Assembly: GCA_038147755.1 (NCBI GenBank)
Contig: JAYQTS010000012.1
Span: 28,760-92,759 of the forward strand
DNA from: UBA5951 sp012269555
Lineage (GTDB): Bacteria > Pseudomonadota > Alphaproteobacteria > Puniceispirillales > Puniceispirillaceae
Length of the DNA stretch: 64,000 nucleotides
Reading direction: 5' to 3'
Positions 28,913-39,274 of the stretch are shown here, piece by piece (the stretch's first letter is position 1; the number at the start of each line of letters is the position of its first letter). The notes beneath the pieces were generated by a model. The model saw only the letters and a list, made by a program, of their open reading frames with translations, did not search any database and was not told the DNA's origin. The translations under genes were made by a program, and so were the position numbers.

Positions 28913-29836
28913 ATGGTCTGGTTAAAACAGATTAAAAGGAAACAATCTAATTCTCGTTTTCCTCAAATATTAATTATCTCATTTGGATTCTTATTAATCC
29001 TGGTTGGTAAAGCAGATTTAACTGCGGTACGATATATGCAAGGCGGAGTAGTTGAAGTAATCGCACCTTTTTATTCCATCGTTACAGTTCCAGTTAATAG
29101 CATAGAAAGTTTATTTGAGGGGCTCCAGACAGTCGCATCTTTAAGAACAAAGGCAAATAGACTTGAACTTGAAAATGCGAGATTGAAAAAATTACAAAGA
29201 ATAGCTGAATCGCTGGAGGTCGAAAATAGACAATTACGCACAGTTCTTGGGGCTGTTATCCCACAGGAATGGGACGCTATTACCGCTCGCGTTATTGCAG
29301 TGCCTGGAGGAAATTTTACACATAGTATGATTGTTGAACATGGAGCCAATAAAGTCATAGCAAGAGGTAGCGCAGTTGTTACAGCAGAAGGCTTAGTTGG
29401 TTACATTATTTCCAGTGGAAAATACTTTTCACGAATTCTTCTTTTGAGTGATGTGAATTCTAGAATCCCTGTTATTCTTAGCGACTCTTCTTGGCCAGGA
29501 CTTGCTGTTGGGAAAAATGGTCTCATATTAGAATTGGATTTTCTTCCTGCAGAATCTGAACCATCTCTTAACGAGACAGTTGTTACATCAGGGCATGGTG
29601 GTTTACTTCCTGCCGGTATACCTGTTGGCAGAGTATCCTCCATAACTAAAAAGCAAGTTTTAATGACACCTTCAGTCGAGCTGAGAAAACTATCGTTTGT
29701 GACTATTCTCTCACGAAAAACAGCCCCTGAATTTTTTTCAGATCCAGAACAGAGTGATAATTTTTACTCCCCTTTGATAGATCAAAAAAAAGTACGTTTA
29801 TTTGAAGGTTTAAATGTCAAAGAGATCCTTCAATGA
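28913..29836 (+). CDS. mreC: Rod-shape-determining protein MreC
   Basis: Bitopic scaffold linking MreB to the periplasmic synthases. 307 residues: cytoplasmic basic N-terminus, one membrane segment at about residues 18-35, a coiled coil (TKANRLELENARLKKLQRI), and two beta domains with the conserved ARVIAVPGGNFTHSMIVEHG and VVTSGHGGLLPAGIPVGRV. Ten bases after mreB; its stop overlaps the mreD start. Confidence 0.95.
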   Translation: MVWLKQIKRKQSNSRFPQILIISFGFLLILVGKADLTAVRYMQGGVVEVIAPFYSIVTVPVNSIESLFEGLQTVASLRTKANRLELENARLKKLQRIAESLEVENRQLRTVLGAVIPQEWDAITARVIAVPGGNFTHSMIVEHGANKVIARGSAVVTAEGLVGYIISSGKYFSRILLLSDVNSRIPVILSDSSWPGLAVGKNGLILELDFLPAESEPSLNETVVTSGHGGLLPAGIPVGRVSSITKKQVLMTPSVELRKLSFVTILSRKTAPEFFSDPEQSDNFYSPLIDQKKVRLFEGLNVKEILQ

Positions 29837-30375
29837 TAAAAAACCAAAATAAATCAGATTCTTACAAGAATCATGCCGACTTTTCAAAAAAATTTCTAAT
29901 TTTTGGAATTAGTGTGTTAATTGTATTTTTTGAAATTGCTCTGGCTAAGTGGTCTCTTTTTTTTGGGTCAGCTCCAATGTTAAGCCTTTGCTATATATTC
30001 ACACTTTTATTGTTATGTCCCCAATTTATATCCCCGATAACAATAATTTTACCATCATTACTTTTTGAGGTAATGGGTGGAGATATGCTTGGAGTAAGGG
30101 TGACCACTTTTTATATAGTCGCACTTCTTGTGACTACACGTTTGGTATCAAATGAGCATGATGATTTTATTTCATATTGGGCTAATTTTAGTTTGATTTG
30201 TATTGGAGTCGTTTTGTTTAGATTGCTGGTATTTATAGTTCTTTATTTTACTATACCAAGTATATCTATGCTGGCATTTCAAATCGGTGTTAGTATTGTA
30301 TTATTTCCAGTATTTTTTGTAAGTACTACTATTCTTTTAAGTATGGCTGAATCTCATATTAAACAAATTGATTAA
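29833..30375 (+). CDS. mreD: Rod-shape-determining protein MreD
   Basis: Small polytopic membrane component of the elongasome, 180 residues with about five hydrophobic segments. Sequence conservation in MreD is low; the call rests on LLFEVMGGDMLGVRVTTFY (family LLxDxLxGxPLG region), on length, and on its place between mreC (4-base overlap) and mrdA (21-base gap). Confidence 0.9.
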   Translation: MIKNQNKSDSYKNHADFSKKFLIFGISVLIVFFEIALAKWSLFFGSAPMLSLCYIFTLLLLCPQFISPITIILPSLLFEVMGGDMLGVRVTTFYIVALLVTTRLVSNEHDDFISYWANFSLICIGVVLFRLLVFIVLYFTIPSISMLAFQIGVSIVLFPVFFVSTTILLSMAESHIKQID

Positions 30376-30396
30376 GATTGGGACTTAAAAGATATT

Positions 30397-32349
30397 ATGG
30401 CTAAAAAACGAAAAGAAATACAGGAAGTTGCGAACCAAGTTTCTAAAAGAATGTTTTTGGTTGGAAGCCTGCAAATAGGTTTTGGGTTAATTCTGATTGG
30501 AAGATTATACCAATTGCAGATTTTACATAGCGACTCCTACTTAAAGTTATCAGATAAGAATCAATTTGATCATCGCTTAGTGATCGCGCCTAGAGGAAGA
30601 TTGCTCGACTCCAAGAATCGTTTACTTGCTGGCAATTCAGAGGTTTTCGAGTTGGTTGTTATACCTGCAAGAACTAAGAATTTAGAACTGCTTTTGATAG
30701 AAATTGACAATATTGTAGGACTATCCAAGGAAGAAATTAAAGACATATTAGTAATAGCCAAAAATCAACCAGATTTCATAGAAATTTCAATAAAATCTGA
30801 CTTGACCCAGCGAGAATTATCCCACCTTGCAATTAGAAGTGCTGTTTTGGAGGGGGTATTATTTCAAAAGAATTTTAATCGAATTTATCCGCAGGGTAAG
30901 TTACTTTCGCATGTCACTGGCTATGTCTCAGGAATTACCGCTAGAGAGGTTGAAAAAGATAGAAAATTACAGAGATTGGTTGGATTGAAAACCGGTAAAT
31001 CTGGTCTTGAAAAGACCTTAGATGATTCTCTTCGAGGAATAGCTGGTAAAGAGCGTATTGAAGTAAATTCACGTGGTAAGCCAGTCAGATTTATTTCTGA
31101 TAGTGTGCCTAAACAGGGGAGGGATCATAAGCTTACAATTGACATGGATATTCAATCCTATGCAGTAAATAGGTTGAAGTTGGGGAATTCCGAGCAGGTT
31201 GAAATGGCTCAAAGTTCTGTTCAAGAAGCTATTAACAACAATGATGAGCTAAAAGCGCACATTAATATCGGCGAAACAATGATATTAAAAGATGCGAATT
31301 CACGATATGTACCTCCCGAAGCAGGAGCTGTTGTGTTGATGGACATTCATACAGGTGGAGTTATTGCAATGGTGTCTTCACCTGCTTACGATCCAAATTT
31401 ATTTGCAGGTCGGATTTCAAATAGAGCTTGGAATAATCTTAATGAACATCCAAGAGTACCCTTGTTAAACAGAGTTATAGCAGGGTTATATTCGCCTGGC
31501 TCTACTTTCAAAATGGTTGTATATGCTGCTGCTCTGGAAGCTGGCGTTATTTCATCCGACTCATCTTATAATTGCAAGGGGTTTTTTGAATTTGGTGATC
31601 GTGATTTTTATTGCTGGCAAGAAAAAGGCCACGGTGTCGTGAATGGTAGACAGGCTATAGCACAATCATGTGACGTTTATTTTTATCAAATCGCCCTTAA
31701 AACAGGTATAGAACGTATTCACAATATGGCAAAACGAATGGGACTTGGGGAAATTACAAATGTTGGTATACCTGATGAAAAAGTTGGGATAATGCCAAAT
31801 CGTGAATGGAAAAAAAACACACGTGGAACGGTATGGACACCCGGCGAGACAGTGATTGCTGGGATTGGTCAGGGATTTGTTTTAACAACTCCTATTCAAC
31901 TTTCTGTAATGACGGCTCGGCTAGCAAATGGAAAAAAAGCAGTTAAAGCAAAGTTATTATCTGAAGCAACAAAAAACTCCGATGATTTCCTGCCGTTAAA
32001 TATAAACAGTTCAGTATTGAGAGAAATTCAACGTTCTATGAGAAGTGTGATTTCTAGTGGCAGGGGTACGGCACGTAAATATGAATTAAATGGGTATGGA
32101 CTAGCAGGTAAAACAGGCACTGTCCAAGTAAAAAGAATCACAAAAGCAGAGAGAGAAGAGGGTATCATTGATAACATTGACAGACGTTGGAAAGACAGAG
32201 ACCACGCTTTGTTTGTAGGTTATGCACCATATGATAAACCTAAATATGCTATCAGTGTAATTGTAGAACATGGAGGAAGCGGTTCATCTATGGCAGCACC
32301 AATAGCTCGTGATATACTTCAATTCGCACTTGAGAGACATCTTGTATGA
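30397..32349 (+). CDS. mrdA: Penicillin-binding protein 2 (elongation transpeptidase) with an unusual insert
   Basis: Class B PBP that cross-links sidewall peptidoglycan together with RodA. One membrane segment (about residues 20-38), pedestal domain with APRGRLLDSKNRLLA, and transpeptidase domain with active-site Ser369 in SPGSTFK, SCD at about residue 427, and KTG at 572-574. At 650 residues it is longer than usual. The excess lies between LTIDMDIQSYAVNRLK and AVVLMDIHTGG: about 45 residues (262-307) where relatives have a handful. The insert is polar, Glu/Asn/Gln-rich and in frame with no sign of error. Overlaps rodA by four bases. Confidence 0.96.
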   Translation: MAKKRKEIQEVANQVSKRMFLVGSLQIGFGLILIGRLYQLQILHSDSYLKLSDKNQFDHRLVIAPRGRLLDSKNRLLAGNSEVFELVVIPARTKNLELLLIEIDNIVGLSKEEIKDILVIAKNQPDFIEISIKSDLTQRELSHLAIRSAVLEGVLFQKNFNRIYPQGKLLSHVTGYVSGITAREVEKDRKLQRLVGLKTGKSGLEKTLDDSLRGIAGKERIEVNSRGKPVRFISDSVPKQGRDHKLTIDMDIQSYAVNRLKLGNSEQVEMAQSSVQEAINNNDELKAHINIGETMILKDANSRYVPPEAGAVVLMDIHTGGVIAMVSSPAYDPNLFAGRISNRAWNNLNEHPRVPLLNRVIAGLYSPGSTFKMVVYAAALEAGVISSDSSYNCKGFFEFGDRDFYCWQEKGHGVVNGRQAIAQSCDVYFYQIALKTGIERIHNMAKRMGLGEITNVGIPDEKVGIMPNREWKKNTRGTVWTPGETVIAGIGQGFVLTTPIQLSVMTARLANGKKAVKAKLLSEATKNSDDFLPLNINSSVLREIQRSMRSVISSGRGTARKYELNGYGLAGKTGTVQVKRITKAEREEGIIDNIDRRWKDRDHALFVGYAPYDKPKYAISVIVEHGGSGSSMAAPIARDILQFALERHLV

Positions 32350-33446
32350 ATTGGACCTCAAAATTATTCTTAATTCCATGGCTAATGATAATATGTATGT
32401 TTATGCTTGTTATCATAGGAACATTGGCGTTATATTCCGCATCCGACGGTGTGTGGACGATGTCTGTTAAACAACATTTGATACGTTCAGCAATAGGTTT
32501 TTTAATAGCCTTCTTTATCGCTTTTCTTCCGATTAATTGGTTGTTTAGAACCAGTTTCCTGGTATGGTTTGCTTTTGTCTTTGTTTTAATGCTTTTGCCA
32601 TTTATTGGTGTGGGTGCTGGAGCAACTAGATGGATTGATTTAGGCGTTATGAATTTTCAACCCTCTGAGCCAACCAAAATAGCTGTTATCCTGCTATTAG
32701 CAAGATATTTATCCCTCAGAACATTTGATCAAATTGATAAATTTGCAATTTATATACCTGCATTATTTATAATAGGTATTCCCTCTGCGCTAGTACTTAG
32801 ACAGCCAGATTTAGGTACTGGTTTGATGATTTTAGTTGGAGGATTAGCAGTGATATTTGTTAGTGGACTGCCAAAAAAATATGTTTTTCTGGGGTTGGGG
32901 ACAGTTGGAGCTTCTATTCCTATTATCTGGGGACAGTTATATGATTACCAAAAAGCACGATTATTAACTTTCCTTAACCCAGAAAAAGATATTTTGGGTG
33001 CAGGCTGGCAGATAACGCAATCAAAGATTGCTCTAGGATCTGGTGGTCTTTTTGGAAAAGGATTTTTACAAGGCTCACAGTCGCAACTTGACTATTTACC
33101 AGAAAAACAAACAGATTTTGTATTTACCTTAATTGGAGAAGAATTTGGTTTTGTTGGCAGTATTACTATTATTCTGATTTATTTTATGATTATTCTTTCT
33201 ATTACTAGCATTGGTTTGAAAGCAAAAAATAGATTTACCAGACTTGTTGCAAGTGGACTTGGTATGATTGTTTTTTTATATGTGTTTATCAATGTTGCCA
33301 TGGTAACAGGTGTTTTACCAGTGGTTGGTGCACCATTGCCGCTATTATCGTATGGTGGTACAGCAATGCTTACCGTTTTTGTTATTTTGGGAATTTCTAT
33401 TAATTTATCACTAAATCGTGAAAAAGAAGACCTTGAAATTAGTTGA
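32346..33446 (+). CDS. rodA: Peptidoglycan glycosyltransferase RodA
   Basis: SEDS-family polymerase of the elongasome that extends glycan strands with PBP2. 366 residues and about ten membrane segments. Family signatures: the catalytic-loop region KGFLQGSQSQLDYLPEKQTDFVF (the Asp in QTDF), QPDLGTGLMIL, and the tail GVLPVVGAPLPLLSYGGTAML. Last gene of the mre operon. Confidence 0.97.
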   Translation: MNWTSKLFLIPWLMIICMFMLVIIGTLALYSASDGVWTMSVKQHLIRSAIGFLIAFFIAFLPINWLFRTSFLVWFAFVFVLMLLPFIGVGAGATRWIDLGVMNFQPSEPTKIAVILLLARYLSLRTFDQIDKFAIYIPALFIIGIPSALVLRQPDLGTGLMILVGGLAVIFVSGLPKKYVFLGLGTVGASIPIIWGQLYDYQKARLLTFLNPEKDILGAGWQITQSKIALGSGGLFGKGFLQGSQSQLDYLPEKQTDFVFTLIGEEFGFVGSITIILIYFMIILSITSIGLKAKNRFTRLVASGLGMIVFLYVFINVAMVTGVLPVVGAPLPLLSYGGTAMLTVFVILGISINLSLNREKEDLEIS

Positions 33447-33504
33447 TAGTTGCTAAAGTACCTGTAAGATATTAAATTTTAAATAAATCCTGAAAGGGAG
33501 ACTC

Positions 33505-34499
33505 ATGTTTAGGTTTTTCACAACAAGAAAATGGTTTTTTTGGTCTTGGTTGGGTTCAGTTGCGATTTTATCTTCTCTATGGGTTCAAGTACAGATCGAT
33601 GTTGAGATAAATGAATGGTTTGGAGAATTTTATGATCTGATCCAAAAAGCGCTCGGTGAGCCTAATTCCATTACAATAGAGGAGTATTGGAGTAGTCTTT
33701 TTAGTTTTATGTCTCTAGCGGCTATCTACGTAGCGATATCGGTATTAGTAAGTTATTTTACAGCTCATTTCTTGTTTAGGTGGAGAACATCGATGGTTGA
33801 GTGGTATCACTCAGTTTATCATAGGGCCAGAAAAATTGAGGGTGCTTCCCAGCGTGTTCAAGAGGATACTATAAAATTCACAAGGATTATGGAGGGTTTG
33901 GGGACTAGCTTTATAGAAGCAATAATGGTGCTGGTGCAATTTGTTCCTATATTGCTGGGACTTTCAATAGGAATTCCAATATTCTTTTTTGGTGATTGGG
34001 AATTTGGACTAGTTACAGGCGCTCTTTTATGGAGTATAGGTGGAACTATATTTCTTATTGTATTAGGATGGTTACTTAGACTAGTTGGGATTGAATATGA
34101 TCTTCAAAAAAAAGAAGCAGCATATAGAAAAATTCTTGTAATAGCAGAAGATGATGACGCTCAGAACGTCAGGCCAAAAACAATAGAAGAAATATTTTTA
34201 GATGTGAGGTCTATTCATTTTTGTCTTATTTAAGATACCTCTATTTTAACATTGGTCGTGTGGCATACCTGCAGGCAAATGTATTATCTGCCTATATTTT
34301 CTTAGCCCCGGCCATAGTTGCTGGAGTTGTAACACTAGGAGTGATGCAGCAAATCATCAGAGCCTTTGGGAGAGTCGAGGGCTCGATGCAATATCTTTTA
34401 AGGGCCTGGCCCACTATTATTGAATTATTAAGCGTATATAAACGTCTTAGAGAATTTGAACTTCAGATTTCTGACGAATATGCAGAAATAGCAAAGTGA
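33505..34499 (+). CDS. sbmA: SbmA/BacA-like peptide transporter (one frameshift)
   Basis: Inner-membrane protein of the SbmA/BacA family, proton-driven importers of peptides and peptide-like antibiotics; BacA matters in host-associated alphaproteobacteria. The hallmark IEGASQRVQEDT is at about residue 112, preceded by FRWRTSMVEWY. Membrane segments lie on both sides of the break. The frame breaks at the T-run 34218-34222; one added T joins VRSIHF to LSYLRYLYFNIGRVAYLQAN, and the total is about 331 residues, somewhat shorter than E. coli SbmA (406). No ATP-binding domain is present, as expected for the SbmA type. It follows rodA by 58 bases and may be read with that operon. Confidence 0.88.
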
Positions 34500-34524
34500 A
34501 CTGAGATTTTTAATTTTTAGTAAT

Positions 34525-35852
34525 TTAATATTTTGTTTGTTTTTGTTTTCTTTGAAACTTTTTAGCTCCATCCACCCTTATTTCCTGTCTCGCTCTTGAT
34601 AGGCTTAAGCTGTCGTTGGGAGTGTTTTCGGTAATTGTGGAACCAGCCCCTATAATTGTGTTTTTCCCAATGTTTAATGGTGCTACTAAAGGAGTTTGAG
34701 CCAATGAATGAGCCTGAGCCAATTTTGGTTTTATATTTTTTATAACCATCAAAATTACAAGTTATAGTTCCGGCACCTATATTTGCATTTTCTCCAATCA
34801 GTGTATCCCCAATATAGCTAAGGTGGCTGATTTTGGTTCCCTTGCCAATACTAGATTTTTTAACTTCTACAAAATTTCCAAGTTTTACATTTTTATCTGT
34901 CACAGTATCTGGTCTTATTCTGGCGAAAGGTCCAATAATGTTATTTTCCCCTATTGAACACGCCTCTAAGTAACAAAATGATTTAATATGACATTTTTTT
35001 GCAATCGAGACGTTACTTGCAATGATAACATTTGGTTCAATAATAACATCTGGGCCAATCATAGTATCTTTTTTGTAAAAAGACCGTTTCTGGTGCAATC
35101 ATAGTTACTCCAGAAAGCATTGCTGATTTTCGAAGATAATTTTGTGCAAGCGATTCTGCAAAAGCTAATTGGTTACGATCATTTATTCCAATTACATATT
35201 CGTACTCAGTCAGAATAAAACCAACATTGAGATTATTTTCATTGCCAATAGAAACTATATCGGTAAGAAAATATTCTTCCTTTGAGTTAGATCGGTCTAT
35301 TTTGTTTATCATTTTTTCTATGATGTTGCCATTAAACGCCATTATACCAGCATTTACATTTTTTATCATTTTTTCTGATGTGCTAGCCTCACTTTCTTCC
35401 ACAATTGCCTCAAGTCCTCCTGTCGAAGATTGAATTAATCTTCCATATCCATATGGGTTTTCAGTATTAAATCCGAGGACACATATGTCATTGCCCGAAT
35501 TAATTTTTTGATAAAGAGAAGAAATGATTTCTGCAGTTATAAATGGAGTATCTGCGTATAGTACGATAACCGGCAGATTTAAATTTATAATATGCGGCAA
35601 AGCTGCAACAACAGCATCAGCAGTACCGTTTGCCTCCTTCTGAATCGCAATAGAATAATCTGATAGATAAGATGCTAAATCAGACATTTCTTTTCGAATA
35701 ACAGGAATGATTTGCTTCGCACCAGCTTTCCTCGATGCTTCTAATACCCATTCAATCATTTCGCACCCTGCAATTTTATGCAAAGGCTTAGAAGTAGAAG
35801 ACTTCATTCTGCTGCCTTTGCCTGCAGCGAGTATAATAACAGTAAAACTCAT
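34525..35852 (-). CDS. glmU: Bifunctional GlcNAc-1-P uridyltransferase / GlcN-1-P acetyltransferase GlmU (two frameshifts)
   Basis: Makes UDP-GlcNAc in two steps for peptidoglycan and LPS. N-terminal nucleotidyltransferase: LAAGKGSRMKS, EANGTADAV, LYADTPF and NVNAGIMAF. C-terminal left-handed beta helix: FARIRPDT, GNFVEVKKSSIGKG, SYIGDTLIGENANIGAGTITCN. Two breaks: an extra base in the A-run 35077-35081 (plus strand), and about two bases missing at 34688-34690, after which LVAPLNIGKNTIIGAGS continues to the stop at 34525. Repaired length is about 443 residues, normal for the family. glmS, the preceding step, is just upstream on the other strand; the shared 116-base gap may carry divergent promoters. 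As an essential gene it should be intact in the living cell. Confidence 0.93.
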
Positions 35853-35968
35853 TTATAGATTATACCTAATTATTTATTTAGTATCAAAGGAATATCATAG
35901 TGTTTGATTGACCAGATTGATGATTTTAAGTATCTGTATTTGGCACAAAGTTTATAGGACCAAATGAC

Positions 35969-37788
35969 ATGTGTGGAATTGTAGGATATATCGGAAATGA
36001 GGCGTGTCAGGAAATAATCTTAGGATCCCTGCAACGATTAGAATATCGTGGTTATGATAGCTCTGGTATAGCAACGTTAAATGATGACAGGTTACAATTG
36101 CGTCGCTCAGTGGGTAAGCTTTCAGAATTAAAAGCAAAAATTTCGCAAGAGCCAGTTTTTGGGAGAATCGGCATTGGGCATATTAGATGGGCTACACACG
36201 GAGGTGTTACAGAGCAAAACGCTCACCCACATAGCGTAAATGGTGAGATAGCAATTGTTCATAATGGTATCATTGAGAATTATGCCTCCCTTAAAAAAGA
36301 GCTAATGGATAACGGTTGTTTATTCTCAAGTGACACGGACTCGGAAGTACTTGCACATTTATTTTCTAATATGATTAGCCGAGGTTTGGACCCTAAAAGA
36401 GCATTGGAAGCTGTCTTAACAAAAATTGAGGGGGCTTATTCATTTGTAGCATTGAGCAAATCTCATCCTGATTCATTAATGGTAGCCCGTAATGCTTCTC
36501 CACTAGCAATTGGATTTTCAGATGACATGGTAATTGTTGCCTCAGATGCAACAGCCATGGCACATTTGACACAACAGGTTACTTACTTGAAAGACAAAGA
36601 TTATGCCATTTTAACATCGAAAAGCCATGTTATTTATAATGGCGAAAATGAGATGGTGAATAGAGAAGTTGTAAAGGTAAACGTAAGTCCAATTTTATTA
36701 GATAAGTTAGGATTTAGGCATTACATGGAAAAAGAAATCCATGAACAACCAGATGCGATTAGCCATACAATTTCAGCGATGACAGATAGCAATGGACGAT
36801 TAACAGCAGGGCTTGATGATTATAACCTAACTAAGATCAAGGGTATTGTGCTATTGGCAGCTGGAACAAGTTTCTATGCAGCGCAAATTGGTCGATATTG
36901 GATTGAAAAGCTAGCAGGCGTGCCAGTAGTTTGTGAGGTAGCCTCTGAGTATCATTACCGCAACCCAGTCGCTTCATTTCAGACCACAGCAATAGTTATT
37001 AGTCAATCTGGGGAAAGCATAGACTCATTAATGGCCGTTAGACATGCAAAGAATTTGGGTCTTGATACATTTGGGATAGTAAATGTTGTAGATAGTACAA
37101 TCTCTAGAGAGGTAGATAAAATCTTACCAACAAGAGCCGGACCAGAAATAGGCGTTGCAAGTACCAAGGCATTTACGGCGCAATTGGTTGTATTAATATG
37201 CTTAGCAATATCTTTAGGCAGACAAAATGGAAAATTAGATGAAAATATCTCGAATAATATTCATCAAAAAATTCTGAAAATACCTGGTACTGTTGGTAGA
37301 GCGATGAATCTATTTGAGCCTATTCTTCCGGTCTCTTATAAATTAAAAAATGCACATTCTTGTTTGTTTTTAGGTCGAGATATGCTTTTTCCCCTTGCAT
37401 GTGAAGGAGCTCTAAAACTAAAGGAACTCAGCTACATTCATGCAGAAGGATTTGCATCTGGGAAATGAAGCACGGTCCTATCGCACTGATAGAAGAGGGT
37501 CTGCCAGTAGTTAGCTTTGTATCAGAGGATGAAATATCCCGGAAAGCAGTTAGTAATCTTAAAGAAGCAGAAGCCAGAGGAGCTTATATTATTGTTATAG
37601 GGACACAAGCCGCTGTTGATATGATTGATTTTGCAACTGACAAGATTATTATTCCAAATTGTGAACCTATCCTGACCCCAATAGTGAGCGCTATACCTGC
37701 TCAGATACTTGCTTATTTAACAGCACTTGAGAAAGGAACAGACATTGATCAACCACGTAATTTAGCAAAGTCAGTCACTGTAGAATAA
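35969..37788 (+). CDS. glmS: Glutamine-fructose-6-phosphate aminotransferase GlmS (one frameshift)
   Basis: Makes glucosamine-6-phosphate, the entry to amino-sugar synthesis. N-terminal glutaminase with Cys2 (MCGIVGYIG), then RRLEYRGYDSSG-type motif (RLEYRGYDSSGIA) and HNGIIENY. Two SIS isomerase domains with SQSGESIDSL and GRDMLFPLACEGALKLKE. The frame breaks at the G-run 37460-37462; one added G gives FASGEMKHGPIALIEEG, the invariant junction. The tail ends in DQPRNLAKSVTVE as in all GlmS. Total about 606 residues. No glmS riboswitch was seen, as expected outside Firmicutes. Confidence 0.96.
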
Positions 37789-37894
37789 TTCATTGTTTTT
37801 ATTGTGTAAAAATACATTACAGACTGATAAGGTGAGCGTTTCTGTGGGTATGTGTTTCTGATATTGCCCAATATCTTCGAAGTGAATTTATGAA

Positions 37895-38170
37895 ATGTCT
37901 GTTTCAATCAAGAAATTAAGTGATGATGTCTTTGAGGTGACTGTTGCAAAAACCTCAACAACTACTCACACGGTGACAGTCACTGACCAAAGTCTTAGTG
38001 ACCTTTCCGACAGCAATGTGACGAAGACACAATTGTTAGAGTTCTCGTTTAGGTTTCTTTTAGAGAGAGAACCAAACACATCCATTCTGTCGTCATTCGA
38101 TATCAACGTAATTTCGAAATACTTCTCCGACTACAAAGATGAAGTCAGACGATGGTGCAATGAGAGTTAG
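37895..38170 (+). CDS. Small hypothetical protein (91 aa), family not recognised
   Basis: Acidic, Ser/Thr/Val-rich N-terminal half (VTVAKTSTTTHTVTVTD) that could form beta strands, followed by a predicted helical half with FSFRFLLEREPNTSILSSFD and a tail ending SDYKDEVRRWCNES. No signal peptide or membrane segment. Codons use more G and C than in the flanking glmS, for example repeated GAC, GTG and ACG. It overlaps the start of the next small gene by eleven bases, so the two are probably expressed together. I have no function to offer. The ATG at 37895 lacks a clear RBS. Confidence 0.6.
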   Translation: MSVSIKKLSDDVFEVTVAKTSTTTHTVTVTDQSLSDLSDSNVTKTQLLEFSFRFLLEREPNTSILSSFDINVISKYFSDYKDEVRRWCNES

Positions 38171-38340
38171 AACTAAGGACTGTTATGTCTGTAATGACGC
38201 AATGAACGTCCTGTATCGGTGTCGATACGATAATTTGAAGGATTGGGTGTTTCTTTGCGGAAAGTGTCTTGACGGAGGTTAAATCAAGATTTGAGGAAAC
38301 CTACCAATACGGTGGCACTTGGAAGAGTAAGAAAAGATAA
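38160..38340 (+). pseudogene. Small double-CxxC protein, broken by a one-base shift
   Basis: Starting at ATG 38160, the frame reads a CYVC pair, an Arg/Asp-rich middle (LYRCRYDNLKDWVF) and a CGKC pair, then stops at 38282. In the +1 frame from about 38268 the text continues LTEVKSRFEETYQYGGTWKSKKR to a stop at 38340. Joined, this is a compact basic protein of about 60 residues with four cysteines in two CxxC pairs about 23 residues apart, the layout of a zinc ribbon. One base too many at 38265-38268 would explain the break. I recognise no named family. It may be a sequencing error, as elsewhere in the window. Confidence 0.6.
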
Positions 38341-38487
38341 CCTGCCTAACTTGTTCGGTTAGAACCAGTAATTTTCGAATTATTCCTCTACAGAATTTTG
38401 TTAAATAATCCTATTGATTTGTAATTTCATAAGCAACAAGGTCATGCCTTGCTCTCTAAGCTCAGAGATGGTTTGATAGAGGAATAA

Positions 38488-38607
38488 ATGGTAATCAGAA
38501 TAGTAATTGCCGATAAGGGCAGAGGAGCGACAGGTGAGGGTGAAGTCGAAAGTAGGTCAGCAGTAGAAAACCTCTCATTTCACTGTCCTTTTGCTACCGA
38601 GGATTAG
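38488..38607 (+). CDS. Possible micropeptide (39 aa), unsupported by homology
   Basis: ATG at 38488 is preceded at good spacing by AGAGGA (38478-38483). The open frame has 39 codons, with the start VIRIVIADKGRGATGEGEVE and an end FHCPFATED. It lies in the GC-richer stretch between the CxxC gene and the nucleosidase gene. Nothing else supports it; the same bases could belong to a transcribed non-coding region. Confidence 0.3.
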   Translation: MVIRIVIADKGRGATGEGEVESRSAVENLSFHCPFATED

Positions 38608-38654
38608 TATGACGAGTGTGCATTTGCAATGGGAAGCTTCACGAGGGAAATTAT

Positions 38655-39193
38655 ATGATTTTAATACTTGTTGCAGTAAAAGAAGAACTTAGTAAAAATG
38701 ATTTACCAAATATCCAGATTCATTATACCGGTGTTGGGAAAATAAACGCGGCAATTAAAACATTAAAAATCATTAAAAATTATGCTCCATCTCTAATAAT
38801 TAACTATGGAACTGCTGGTAGTCTAAATAAAGAATTGCGGGGATTAGTAGAAGCAACTCGATTTTTCAAAGAGATATGGACGCTACGCCACTTGGATTTA
38901 AGATTGGTCAAACCCCGTTTGATGATATTTCAGAAATTAACTTTGGAAGTGAAGGATATAGTTGCGGAACAGGAGACTCTTTTTTGACAAAGACACCAAA
39001 ATTGAAAACAGACCTTGTGGATATGGAGGCGTATGCCATTGCAAAAATTTGTTATCTCGAAAATATTAGGTTTAAATGCTTTAAATTTATTTCTGATCAT
39101 GCTGATGGGGGCGCGAGTAACGACTGGATTGAAAATGTTTCATTAGGTAAAAAGCTATTTGTAAAAAGGATAAAAAACTTAGGCTTCTGTTAA
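38655..39193 (+). CDS. Nucleoside phosphorylase-family protein, MTA/SAH nucleosidase-like (one frameshift)
   Basis: Phosphorylase_1 fold. Motifs: HYTGVGKINAAI and INYGTAGSL near the N-terminus, RDMDATPLGF at the centre, and DMEAYAIAKIC plus ISDHADGGASNDW at the active site. The acidic residue in DMEA is the nucleobase/ribose ligand of MTA/SAH nucleosidases. The start is ATG 38655, because GAGGGA lies at 38643-38648; an in-frame earlier start at 38616 has no RBS. One T missing in the T-run 38862-38866 breaks the frame; its repair gives ATRFFQRDMDATPLG. About 180 residues, short for MtnN (about 230), so the exact substrate is uncertain. Confidence 0.8.
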
Positions 39194-39274
39194 AAATGCT
39201 TATTTTACCCTTTAAAAAGTCACTGGAAATTATTTTCGAAATATTATGGGATTTCTCCTTTAATATTAAAATTC

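Noticed and set aside
38341..38487. Short hairpins CAAGG/CCTTG and TCTCT/AGAGA as a structured RNA
   Set aside because: Stems of five base pairs only, unrelated to each other, and no known RNA family recognised.
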